Notes under the pieces: generated by a model | What the model saw: the letters and a program-made list of their open reading frames with translations, nothing else | The model's database searches: none | Told to the model about the DNA's origin: nothing | Translations under genes and position numbers: made by a program | Part shown: positions 49,456-60,000 of the stretch, one piece after another | Position numbering within the stretch: position 1 is the first letter of the stretch | Layout: each line of letters starts with the position of its first letter | Origin: Bugula neritina | Lineage: Eukaryota; Bryozoa; Gymnolaemata; Cheilostomatida; Bugulidae | Direction: 5' to 3' | Length of the DNA: 60,000 nucleotides | Assembly (NCBI GenBank): GCA_964035545.1 | Contig: CAXIUT010000103.1 | Location: forward strand, 374,001 to 434,000

Positions 49456-50802
49456 ATGCATAAAAATGTTCATCAAGTATCTAAACACATGCAAGTGATG
49501 AGTTTGGAGATATTATTTAAAACTACAAAAGTTTCCATGCCGCGTGTAAATCAAAAGTGGACAAGTGCTGCAAACACCTCTTTTCATAGAATGACTCATT
49601 TATTTCTCATATGTTTGCAAAGGCATCTAAAATTAGTTATTGCTCTAGCAAAATATAACACTGTGAAATGGCGCTGCAGATGAGCTTTCTCTTTTAATAT
49701 GAAAACTGATGATTGAAGAGCAATATAGTCTACTAATAAAATGGGTTTTAGCAGTGACTCATCTCCACTGCCTGTAAACTATAAAGCTTCAAATCGTATA
49801 CTGTAGGCCCATGGGCCAACTCTAGCACAATAACACAATTCACATGAGTCAGGATTGCTGGTTGTTAGAGGGGACAGGGGGGGCAGGAGAGGGGATGGGA
49901 AAATAAAACATCTAAATTCAATAGTAAAAGCCGGTGTACAATGCAAAGGTCTTCCAGCATCACTGGTATTTCCATAATAACTGCAAGGCGCAAACTTTTG
50001 CTGATGGACAATCAGACAGAAAAACTCTTGCAAATAACAAAACTAATATTAGCCTGTGTCTGCTTCGTATAAACACCAAGAACAAAATTTTAGGAAAGAT
50101 AACTCCCAACACACCTATCTTGCAACTGGTGCTGGTGCAAAGAAATTGAAGGGTTATGTTTCATAGTCATATATTCAGCTAGTACTTCTAACTGCAAAGG
50201 AGTAACATTGCAGAAAAAGGTGAAGATGTGAAGCACTGTAGATTTATGGTAAGTTATAATATGCATTTGATATTACTTATCTGTCCAGAAAACAATAATA
50301 TTATATTATATTTTATTCTACTCAGTAGTACCAACAATGAATATTTTATCATTGTTTATGGCAATCGTGAATCTCAACAATGAATAATAATAATGTGCAT
50401 TGTCAATTTTCACAAAATAGCAGTCTTCAGTCAGCCCTCTCTAGTTCAAGATGGGCATCACTATACACACAAGAGTTAAGAACTTTAATGAGTCCTGTCA
50501 GCTAACCAGCTCATGAAGTCTACACAGTTTGGTTGCAGACGTTTGCATTTGACATTAGGACTAAAGTGTTGACTACATGGAGATTTCAACTTCAATTGTT
50601 AATCAACTTGTTTTGGATCTACTTGTTACATCTGGCTTACTCTCTCTGGTAGGTTTATTTCATTAACTTTCTATACTGATTTTCTTAACTTTCTGAAGAG
50701 TTTGTTGTGATGCGAAATATATTACCAAATATCTCATGGCAACGTGCCAATACAGTTAACACAGTAATTAAGCACTGGTGTCTTTGAAGCAGGCATCAAG
50801 TT
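49456..50802 (+). repeat. Satellite monomer m35 (A type, 1347 bp)
   Basis: Class A; counterpart of m19 and m28. Confidence 0.95.
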
Positions 50803-52142
50803 TTGCATAAAAAAATTTATCAAGTATCTAAACACATGCAAGTGATGAGTTTGGAGATATTATTTAAAACTACAAAAGTTTCCATGCTGCGTGTAAATCA
50901 AAAGTGGACAAGTGCTGCAAACACCTCTTTTCATAGAATGACTCATTTATTTCTCATATGTTTGCAAAGGCATCTAAAATTAGTTATTGCTCTAGCAAAA
51001 TATAACACTGTGAAATGGCGCTGCAGATGAGTTTTCTCTTTTAATATGAAAACTGATGATTGAAGAGCAATATAGTCTACTAATAAATTGGGTTTCAGCA
51101 GTGACTCATCTCCACTGCCTGTAAACTATAAATCTTCAAATCGTATACTGTAGGCCCATGGTCCAACTCTAAAACAATAACACATTTCACATGAGTCAGG
51201 ATTACTGGTTGTTAGAAGGGACAGGGGGGCAGGAGAGGGGAGGGGAAAATAAAACATCTAAATTTAATAGTAAAGGCGGGTGTACAATGCAAAGGTCTTC
51301 CAGCATCACTGATATTTCCATAATAACTGCAAGGCGCAAGCTCCTGCTGATGGACAATATGACAGAAAAACTCTTTCAAATAAGTAAACTAATATTAGCC
51401 TGTGTCTGCTTCGTATAAACGCCAAGAACAAACTTTTAGGAAAGATAACTCCCACCACACCTATCTTGCAACCGGTGCTAGTGCAATGAAATTGAAGGGC
51501 TATGTTTCATAGTCCTATATTCAGCTAGTACTTCTAACTAGAAAGAAATAACATTGCCGGAAAAGTTGAAGAGGTGAAGCACTGTAGAGTTATGGCAAGT
51601 TAGATTCTCTATATGATATTATTTATCTGTCAAGAAAATATTATATTATATTTTATTCTACTCACTAGTACCAACAATGAATATTTTATCATTGTTTATG
51701 GCAGTCGTGAATCTCAACAATGAATAATAATAATATGCATTGTCAATTTTCACAAAGTAGCAGTCTTCAGTCAGCCCTCTCTAGTTCAAGATGGGCATCA
51801 CTATACACACAAGAGTTAAGAACTTTAATGAGTCCTGTCAGGTAACCAGCTCATGAAGTCTACACAGTTTGGTTGCAGACGTTTGCATTTGACATTAGGA
51901 TTAAAGTGTTCACTACATGGAGACTTCAACTTCAATTGTTAATCAACTTGTTTTGGATCTACTTGTCACATCTGGCTTACGCTCTCTGGTAGGTTTATTT
52001 CATTAACTTTCTAGACTGATTTTCTTAACTTTCTGAAGAGTTTGTTGTGATGCGAAATATATTGCCAAATATCTCATGGCAACGTGCCAATACAGTTAAC
52101 ACAGTAATTAAGCACTGGTGTCTTTGAAGCAGGCATCAAGTT
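50803..52142 (+). repeat. Satellite monomer m36 (B type, 1340 bp)
   Basis: Class B; counterpart of m20 and m29. Confidence 0.95.
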
Positions 52143-53486
52143 ATGCATAAAAATGTTCATCAAGTATCTAAACACATGCAAGTGATGAGTTTGGAGATAT
52201 TATTTAAAACTACAAAAGTTTCCATGCCGCGTGTAAATCAAAAGTGGACAAGTGCTGCAAACACCTCTTTTCATAGAATGACTCATTTATTTCTCATATG
52301 TTTGCAAAGGCATCTAAAATTAGTTATTGCTCTAGCAAAATATAACACTGTGAAATGGCGCTGCAGATGAGCTTTCTCTTTTAATATGAAAACTGATGAT
52401 TGAAGAGCAATATAGTCTACTAATAAAATGGGTTTTAGCAGTGACTCATCTCCACTGCCTGTAAACTATAAAGCTTCAAATCGTATACTGTAGGCCCATG
52501 GGCCAACTCTAGCACAATAACACAATTCACATGAGTCAGGATTGCTGGTTGTTAGAGGGGACAGGGGGGGCAGGAGAGGGGATGGGAAAATAAAACATCT
52601 AAATTCAATAGTAAAAGCCGGTGTACAATGCAAAGGTCTTCCAGCATCACTGGTATTTCCATAATAACTGCAAGGCCAAACTTTTGCTGATGGACAATCA
52701 GACAGAAAAACTCTTGCAAATAACAAAACTAATATTAGCCTGTGTCTGCTTCTTATAAACACAAAGAACAAAATTTTGGGAAAGATAACTCCCAACACAC
52801 CTATCTTGCAACTGGTGCTGGTGCAATGAAATTGAAGGGTTATGTTTCATAGTCATATTTTCAACTAGTACTTCTAACTGCAAAGAAATAACATTGCAGA
52901 AAAAAGTGAAGATGTGAAGCACTGTAGATTTATGGTAAGTTATAATATGCATTTGATATTATTTATTTGTCCAGAAAATAATATTATATTATATTTTATT
53001 CTACTCAGTAGTACCAACAATGAATATTTTATCATTGTTTATGGCAGTCGTGAATCTCAACAATGAATAATAATAATATGCATTGTCAATTTTCACAAAG
53101 TAGCAGTCTTCAGTCAGCCCTCTCTAGTTCAAGATGGGCATCACTATACACACAAGAGTTAAGAACTTTAATGAGTCCTGTCAGCTAACCAGCTCATGAA
53201 GTCTACACAGTTTGATTGCAGGCGTTTGCATTTGACATTAGGACTAAAGTGTTGACTACATGGAGATTTCAACTTCAATTGTTAATCAACTAATTGTTTT
53301 GGATCTACTTGTTACATCTGGCTTACTCTTTCTGGTAGGTTTATTTCATTAACTTTCTAGACTGATTTTCTTAACTTTCTGAAGAGTTTGTTGTGATGCG
53401 AAATATTACCAAATATCTCATGGCAACATGCCAATACAGTTAACACAGTAATTAAGCACTGGTGTCTTTGAAGCAGGCATCAAGTT
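52143..53486 (+). repeat. Satellite monomer m37 (A2 type, 1344 bp)
   Basis: Class A2; counterpart of m21 and m30. Confidence 0.95.
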
Positions 53487-54826
53487 TTGCATAAAAAAAC
53501 TTATCAAGTATCTAAACACATGCAAGTGATGAGTTTGGAGATATTATTTAAAACTACAAAAGTTTCCATGCCGCTTGTAAATCAAAAGTGGACAATTGCT
53601 GCAAACACCTCTTTTCATGGAATGACTCATTTATTTCTCATATGTTTGCAAAGGCATCTAAAATTAGTTATTGCTCTAGCAAAATATAACACTGTGAAAT
53701 GGCGCTGCAGATGAGCTTTCTCTTTTAATATGAAAACTGATGATTGAAGAGCAATATAGCCTACTATTAAAATGGGTTTCAGCAGTGACTCATCTCCACT
53801 GCCTGTAAACTATAAATCTTCAAATCGTATACTGTAGGCCCATGGTCCAACTCTAAAACAATAACACATTTCACATGAGTCAGGATTACTGGTTGTTAGA
53901 AGGGACAGGGGGGCAGGAGAGGGGAGGGGAAAATAAAACATCTAAATTTAATAGTAAAGGCGGGTGTACAATGCAAAGGTCTTCCAGCATCACTGATATT
54001 TCCATAATAACTGCAAGGCGCAAGCTCCTGCTGATGGACAATATGACAGAAAAACTCTTTCAAATAAGTAAACTAATATTAGCCTGTGTCTGCTTCGTAT
54101 AAACGCCAAGAACAAACTTTTAGGAAAGATAACTCCCACCACACCTATCTTGCAACCGGTGCTAGTGCAATGAAATTGAAGGGCTATGTTTCATAGTCCT
54201 ATATTCAGCTAGTACTTCTAACTAGAAAGAAATAACATTGCCGGAAAAGTTGAAGAGGTGAAGCACTGTAGAGTTATGGCAAGTTAGATTCTCTATATGA
54301 TATTATTTATCTGTCAAGAAAATATTATATTATATTTTATTCTACTCACTAGTACCAACAATGAATATTTTATCATTGTTTATGGCAGTCGTGAATCTCA
54401 ACAATGAATAATAATAATATGCATTGTCAATTTTCACAAAGTAGCAGTCTTCAGTCAGCCCTCTCTAGTTCAAGATGGGCATCACTATACACACAAGAGT
54501 TAAGAACTTTAATGAGTCCTGTCAGGTAACCAGCTCATGAAGTCTACACAGTTTGGTTGCAGACGTTTGCATTTGACATTAGGATTAAAGTGTTCACTAC
54601 ATGGAGACTTCAACTTCAATTGTTAATCAACTTGTTTTGGATCTACTTGTCACATCTGGCTTACGCTCTCTGGTAGGTTTATTTCATTAACTTTCTAGAC
54701 TGATTTTCTTAACTTTCTGAAGAGTTTGTTGTGATGCGAAATATATTGCCAAATATCTCATGGCAACGTGCCAATACAGTTAACACAGTAATTAAGCACT
54801 GGTGTCTTTGAAGCAGGCATCAAGTT
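53487..54826 (+). repeat. Satellite monomer m38 (C type, 1340 bp)
   Basis: Class C; counterpart of m22 and m31, without the m31 private change. Confidence 0.95.
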
Positions 54827-56173
54827 ATGCATAAAAATGTTCATCAAGTATCTAAACACATGCAAGTGATGAGTTTGGAGATATTATTTAAAACTACAAA
54901 AGTTTCCATGCCGCGTGTAAATCAAAAGTGGACAAGTGCTGCAAACACCTCTTTTCATAGAATGACTCATTTATTTCTCATATGTTTGCAAAGGCATCTA
55001 AAATTAGTTATTGCTCTAGCAAAATATAACACTGTGAAATGGCGCTGCAGATGAGCTTTCTCTTTTAATATGAAAACTGATGATTGAAGAGCAATATAGT
55101 CTACTAATAAAATGGGTTTTAGCAGTGACTCATCTCCACTGCCTGTAAACTATAAAGCTTCAAATCGTATACTGTAGGCCCATGGGCCAACTCTAGCACA
55201 ATAACACAATTCACATGAGTCAGGATTGCTGGTTGTTAGAGGGGACAGGGGGGGCAGGAGAGGGGATGGGAAAATAAAACATCTAAATTCAATAGTAAAA
55301 GCCGGTGTACAATGCAAAGGTCTTCCAGCATCACTGGTATTTCCATAATAACTGCAAGGCGCAAACTTTTGCTGATGGACAATCAGACAGAAAAACTCTT
55401 GCAAATAACAAAACTAATATTAGCCTGTGTCTGCTTCGTATAAACACCAAGAACAAAATTTTAGGAAAGATAACTCCCAACACACCTATCTTGCAACTGG
55501 TGCTGGTGCAAAGAAATTGAAGGGTTATGTTTCATAGTCATATATTCAGCTAGTACTTCTAACTGCAAAGGAGTAACATTGCAGAAAAAGGTGAAGATGT
55601 GAAGCACTGTAGATTTATGGTAAGTTATAATATGCATTTGATATTACTTATCTGTCCAGAAAACAATAATATTATATTATATTTTATTCTACTCAGTAGT
55701 ACCAACAATGAATATTTTATCATTGTTTATGGCAATCGTGAATCTCAACAATGAATAATAATAATGTGCATTGTCAATTTTCACAAAATAGCAGTCTTCA
55801 GTCAGCCCTCTCTAGTTCAAGATGGGCATCACTATACACACAAGAGTTAAGAACTTTAATGAGTCCTGTCAGCTAACCAGCTCATGAAGTCTACACAGTT
55901 TGGTTGCAGACGTTTGCATTTGACATTAGGACTAAAGTGTTGACTACATGGAGATTTCAACTTCAATTGTTAATCAACTTGTTTTGGATCTACTTGTTAC
56001 ATCTGGCTTACTCTCTCTGGTAGGTTTATTTCATTAACTTTCTATACTGATTTTCTTAACTTTCTGAAGAGTTTGTTGTGATGCGAAATATATTACCAAA
56101 TATCTCATGGCAACGTGCCAATACAGTTAACACAGTAATTAAGCACTGGTGTCTTTGAAGCAGGCATCAAGTT
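54827..56173 (+). repeat. Satellite monomer m39 (A type, 1347 bp)
   Basis: Class A; last member of HOR copy 3. Confidence 0.95.
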
Positions 56174-57513
56174 TTGCATAAAAAAATTTATCAAGTATCT
56201 AAACACATGCAAGTGATGAGTTTGGAGATATTATTTAAAACTACAAAAGTTTCCATGCTGCGTGTAAATCAAAAGTGGACAAGTGCTGCAAACACCTCTT
56301 TTCATAGAATGACTCATTTATTTCTCATATGTTTGCAAAGGCATCTAAAATTAGTTATTGCTCTAGCAAAATATAACACTGTGAAATGGCGCTGCAGATG
56401 AGTTTTCTCTTTTAATATGAAAACTGATGATTGAAGAGCAATATAGTCTACTAATAAATTGGGTTTCAGCAGTGACTCATCTCCACTGCCTGTAAACTAT
56501 AAATCTTCAAATCGTATACTGTAGGCCCATGGTCCAACTCTAAAACAATAACACATTTCACATGAGTCAGGATTACTGGTTGTTAGAAGGGACAGGGGGG
56601 CAGGAGAGGGGAGGGGAAAATAAAACATCTAAATTTAATAGTAAAGGCGGGTGTACAATGCAAAGGTCTTCCAGCATCACTGATATTTCCATAATAACTG
56701 CAAGGCGCAAGCTCCTGCTGATGGACAATATGACAGAAAAACTCTTTCAAATAAGTAAACTAATATTAGCCTGTGTCTGCTTCGTATAAACGCCAAGAAC
56801 AAACTTTTAGGAAAGATAACTCCCACCACACCTATCTTGCAACCGGTGCTAGTGCAATGAAATTGAAGGGCTATGTTTCATAGTCCTATATTCAGCTAGT
56901 ACTTCTAACTAGAAAGAAATAACATTGCCGGAAAAGTTGAAGAGGTGAAGCACTGTAGAGTTATGGCAAGTTAGATTCTCTATATGATATTATTTATCTG
57001 TCAAGAAAATATTATATTATATTTTATTCTACTCACTAGTACCAACAATGAATATTTTATCATTGTTTATGGCAGTCGTGAATCTCAACAATGAATAATA
57101 ATAATATGCATTGTCAATTTTCACAAAGTAGCAGTCTTCAGTCAGCCCTCTCTAGTTCAAGATGGGCATCACTATACACACAAGAGTTAAGAACTTTAAT
57201 GAGTCCTGTCAGGTAACCAGCTCATGAAGTCTACACAGTTTGGTTGCAGACGTTTGCATTTGACATTAGGATTAAAGTGTTCACTACATGGAGACTTCAA
57301 CTTCAATTGTTAATCAACTTGTTTTGGATCTACTTGTCACATCTGGCTTACGCTCTCTGGTAGGTTTATTTCATTAACTTTCTAGACTGATTTTCTTAAC
57401 TTTCTGAAGAGTTTGTTGTGATGCGAAATATATTGCCAAATATCTCATGGCAACGTGCCAATACAGTTAACACAGTAATTAAGCACTGGTGTCTTTGAAG
57501 CAGGCATCAAGTT
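56174..57513 (+). repeat. Satellite monomer m40 (B type, 1340 bp)
   Basis: Class B; follows HOR copy 3 as m24 follows copy 1. Confidence 0.95.
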
Positions 57514-58860
57514 ATGCATAAAAATGTTCATCAAGTATCTAAACACATGCAAGTGATGAGTTTGGAGATATTATTTAAAACTACAAAAGTTTCCATGCCG
57601 CGTGTAAATCAAAAGTGGACAAGTGCTGCAAACACCTCTTTTCATAGAATGACTCATTTATTTCTCATATGTTTGCAAAGGCATCTAAAATTAGTTATTG
57701 CTCTAGCAAAATATAACACTGTGAAATGGCGCTGCAGATGAGCTTTCTCTTTTAATATGAAAACTGATGATTGAAGAGCAATATAGTCTACTAATAAAAT
57801 GGGTTTTAGCAGTGACTCATCTCCACTGCCTGTAAACTATAAAGCTTCAAATCGTATACTGTAGGCCCATGGGCCAACTCTAGCACAATAACACAATTCA
57901 CATGAGTCAGGATTGCTGGTTGTTAGAGGGGACAGGGGGGGCAGGAGAGGGGATGGGAAAATAAAACATCTAAATTCAATAGTAAAAGCCGGTGTACAAT
58001 GCAAAGGTCTTCCAGCATCACTGGTATTTCCATAATAACTGCAAGGCGCAAACTTTTGCTGATGGACAATCAGACAGAAAAACTCTTGCAAATAACAAAA
58101 CTAATATTAGCCTGTGTCTGCTTCGTATAAACACCAAGAACAAAATTTTAGGAAAGATAACTCCCAACACACCTATCTTGCAACTGGTGCTGGTGCAAAG
58201 AAATTGAAGGGTTATGTTTCATAGTCATATATTCAGCTAGTACTTCTAACTGCAAAGGAGTAACATTGCAGAAAAAGGTGAAGATGTGAAGCACTGTAGA
58301 TTTATGGTAAGTTATAATATGCATTTGATATTACTTATCTGTCCAGAAAACAATAATATTATATTATATTTTATTCTACTCAGTAGTACCAACAATGAAT
58401 ATTTTATCATTGTTTATGGCAATCGTGAATCTCAACAATGAATAATAATAATGTGCATTGTCAATTTTCACAAAATAGCAGTCTTCAGTCAGCCCTCTCT
58501 AGTTCAAGATGGGCATCACTATACACACAAGAGTTAAGAACTTTAATGAGTCCTGTCAGCTAACCAGCTCATGAAGTCTACACAGTTTGGTTGCAGACGT
58601 TTGCATTTGACATTAGGACTAAAGTGTTGACTACATGGAGATTTCAACTTCAATTGTTAATCAACTTGTTTTGGATCTACTTGTTACATCTGGCTTACTC
58701 TCTCTGGTAGGTTTATTTCATTAACTTTCTATACTGATTTTCTTAACTTTCTGAAGAGTTTGTTGTGATGCGAAATATATTACCAAATATCTCATGGCAA
58801 CGTGCCAATACAGTTAACACAGTAATTAAGCACTGGTGTCTTTGAAGCAGGCATCAAGTT
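57514..58860 (+). repeat. Satellite monomer m41 (A type, 1347 bp)
   Basis: Class A. In the corresponding place after copy 1 an A2 monomer is found (m25), so the order right of copy 3 differs from that right of copy 1. Confidence 0.95.
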
Positions 58861-60000
58861 TTGCATAAAAAAATTTATCAAGTATCTAAACACATGCAAG
58901 TGATGAGTTTGGAGATATTATTTAAAACTACAAAAGTTTCCATGCTGCGTGTAAATCAAAAGTGGACAAGTGCTGCAAACACCTCTTTTCATAGAATGAC
59001 TCATTTATTTCTCATATGTTTGCAAAGGCATCTAAAATTAGTTATTGCTCTAGCAAAATATAACACTGTGAAATGGCGCTGCAGATGAGTTTTCTCTTTT
59101 AATATGAAAACTGATGATTGAAGAGCAATATAGTCTACTAATAAATTGGGTTTCAGCAGTGACTCATCTCCACTGCCTGTAAACTATAAATCTTCAAATC
59201 GTATACTGTAGGCCCATGGTCCAACTCTAAAACAATAACACATTTCACATGAGTCAGGATTACTGGTTGTTAGAAGGGACAGGGGGGCAGGAGAGGGGAG
59301 GGGAAAATAAAACATCTAAATTTAATAGTAAAGGCGGGTGTACAATGCAAAGGTCTTCCAGCATCACTGATATTTCCATAATAACTGCAAGGCGCAAGCT
59401 CCTGCTGATGGACAATATGACAGAAAAACTCTTTCAAATAAGTAAACTAATATTAGCCTGTGTCTGCTTCGTATAAACGCCAAGAACAAACTTTTAGGAA
59501 AGATAACTCCCACCACACCTATCTTGCAACCGGTGCTAGTGCAATGAAATTGAAGGGCTATGTTTCATAGTCCTATATTCAGCTAGTACTTCTAACTAGA
59601 AAGAAATAACATTGCCGGAAAAGTTGAAGAGGTGAAGCACTGTAGAGTTATGGCAAGTTAGATTCTCTATATGATATTATTTATCTGTCAAGAAAATATT
59701 ATATTATATTTTATTCTACTCACTAGTACCAACAATGAATATTTTATCATTGTTTATGGCAGTCGTGAATCTCAACAATGAATAATAATAATATGCATTG
59801 TCAATTTTCACAAAGTAGCAGTCTTCAGTCAGCCCTCTCTAGTTCAAGATGGGCATCACTATACACACAAGAGTTAAGAACTTTAATGAGTCCTGTCAGG
59901 TAACCAGCTCATGAAGTCTACACAGTTTGGTTGCAGACGTTTGCATTTGACATTAGGATTAAAGTGTTCACTACATGGAGACTTCAACTTCAATTGTTAA
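58861..60000 (+). repeat. Satellite monomer m42 (B type, partial)
   Basis: Class B, cut by the window edge after 1140 bp, within the r-type last third. Confidence 0.95.

Larger units (their letters stand above)
46766..56173 (+). repeat. Higher-order repeat copy 3 (7-mer, 9408 bp)
   Basis: Monomers m33-m39 in the order BD-B-A-B-A2-C-A, directly abutting copy 2, so copies 2 and 3 form a true tandem duplication with a 9408-bp period. The first monomer has a B head and a D body; the duplication junction therefore lies inside it, between about 46901 and 46944. After 56173 the order continues B-A-B to the window edge. Confidence 0.93.
21212..60000 (+). repeat. Right satellite array with higher-order repeats
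   Basis: Continuation of the same satellite in the same orientation and in exact phase after the transposon. From 25266 onward the monomers fall into a few near-identical classes, here called A (1347 bp), B (1340), A2 (1344), C (1340) and D-type (1350), arranged in repeated order. Copies of one class separated by 9-12 kb agree almost base for base, with rare private substitutions. This pattern is typical of recent unequal crossing-over or segmental amplification. The array runs off the right edge of the window. Confidence 0.98.

Noticed and set aside
25266-60000. CENP-B box or telomere-type repeats marking a centromere or telomere
   Set aside because: No TTCG..CGGGA-type CENP-B box and no TTAGGG-like runs were seen, so the location stays open.
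1-60000. CRISPR array
   Set aside because: Repeats are 1.34 kb and directly adjacent, with no short repeat-spacer pattern and no cas genes; the DNA is eukaryotic in character.

Overview
The window is a eukaryotic satellite-DNA array, not a gene region. It holds 40 complete, uninterrupted copies of a 1.34-kb monomer (1337-1350 bp), one more copy split by a transposon, and a partial copy at each edge. All copies run head-to-tail in one orientation. I found no credible protein-coding gene, rRNA, CRISPR array or bacterial feature. The DNA is AT-rich. The large satellite, its higher-order structure, a cut-and-paste transposon with terminal inverted repeats and a tRNA-like Pol III sequence all point to a nuclear genome, probably an invertebrate animal. 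The species cannot be named from this sequence. A heterochromatic location (pericentromeric, subtelomeric or similar) is an inference.

Monomers are numbered m0-m42 from the left edge, using an arbitrary phase point just after the conserved ..GGCATCAAGTT. Three kinds of block vary along a monomer. Heads are K (TTGCATAAAAAAATTT), N (ATGCATAAAAATGTTC) or T (K with ..AAACTTATC). The middle block of about 200 bp (the 'tail cassette') exists as E, F, G or D. The last third is e, f or r: r carries CAGGTAACC and ATATTGCC, f carries CAACTAATTG and TCTTTCTGG, and e carries TCTATACTG or a close relative. An r end is always followed by an N head. Monomers are mosaics of these blocks.

Layout. 1-18645 is a heterogeneous array: a 2681-bp dimer period at 1-5237, a 2692-bp dimer repeated at 6582-11965, then dimers of about 2685 bp. 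18646-21211 is a 2566-bp non-autonomous DNA transposon with inverted-repeat arms and a TG target duplication. It sits inside one monomer and contains a tRNA-like sequence. 21212-25265 is three monomers of the left-hand style. 25266-60000 is highly homogenised higher-order repeat: a 7-monomer unit of 9408 bp occurs three times (25266-34673, 37358-46765, 46766-56173). The first and second copies are separated by a two-monomer remnant, and the third is followed by further monomers of the same classes.

Every monomer also carries a G-quadruplex-type G-run cluster whose central run varies from 4 to 14 G, an 8-bp perfect hairpin, usually three TGA(C/G)TCA bZIP-type motifs, and a TATAAA motif. These could give the array structural or transcriptional activity, but that is inference.
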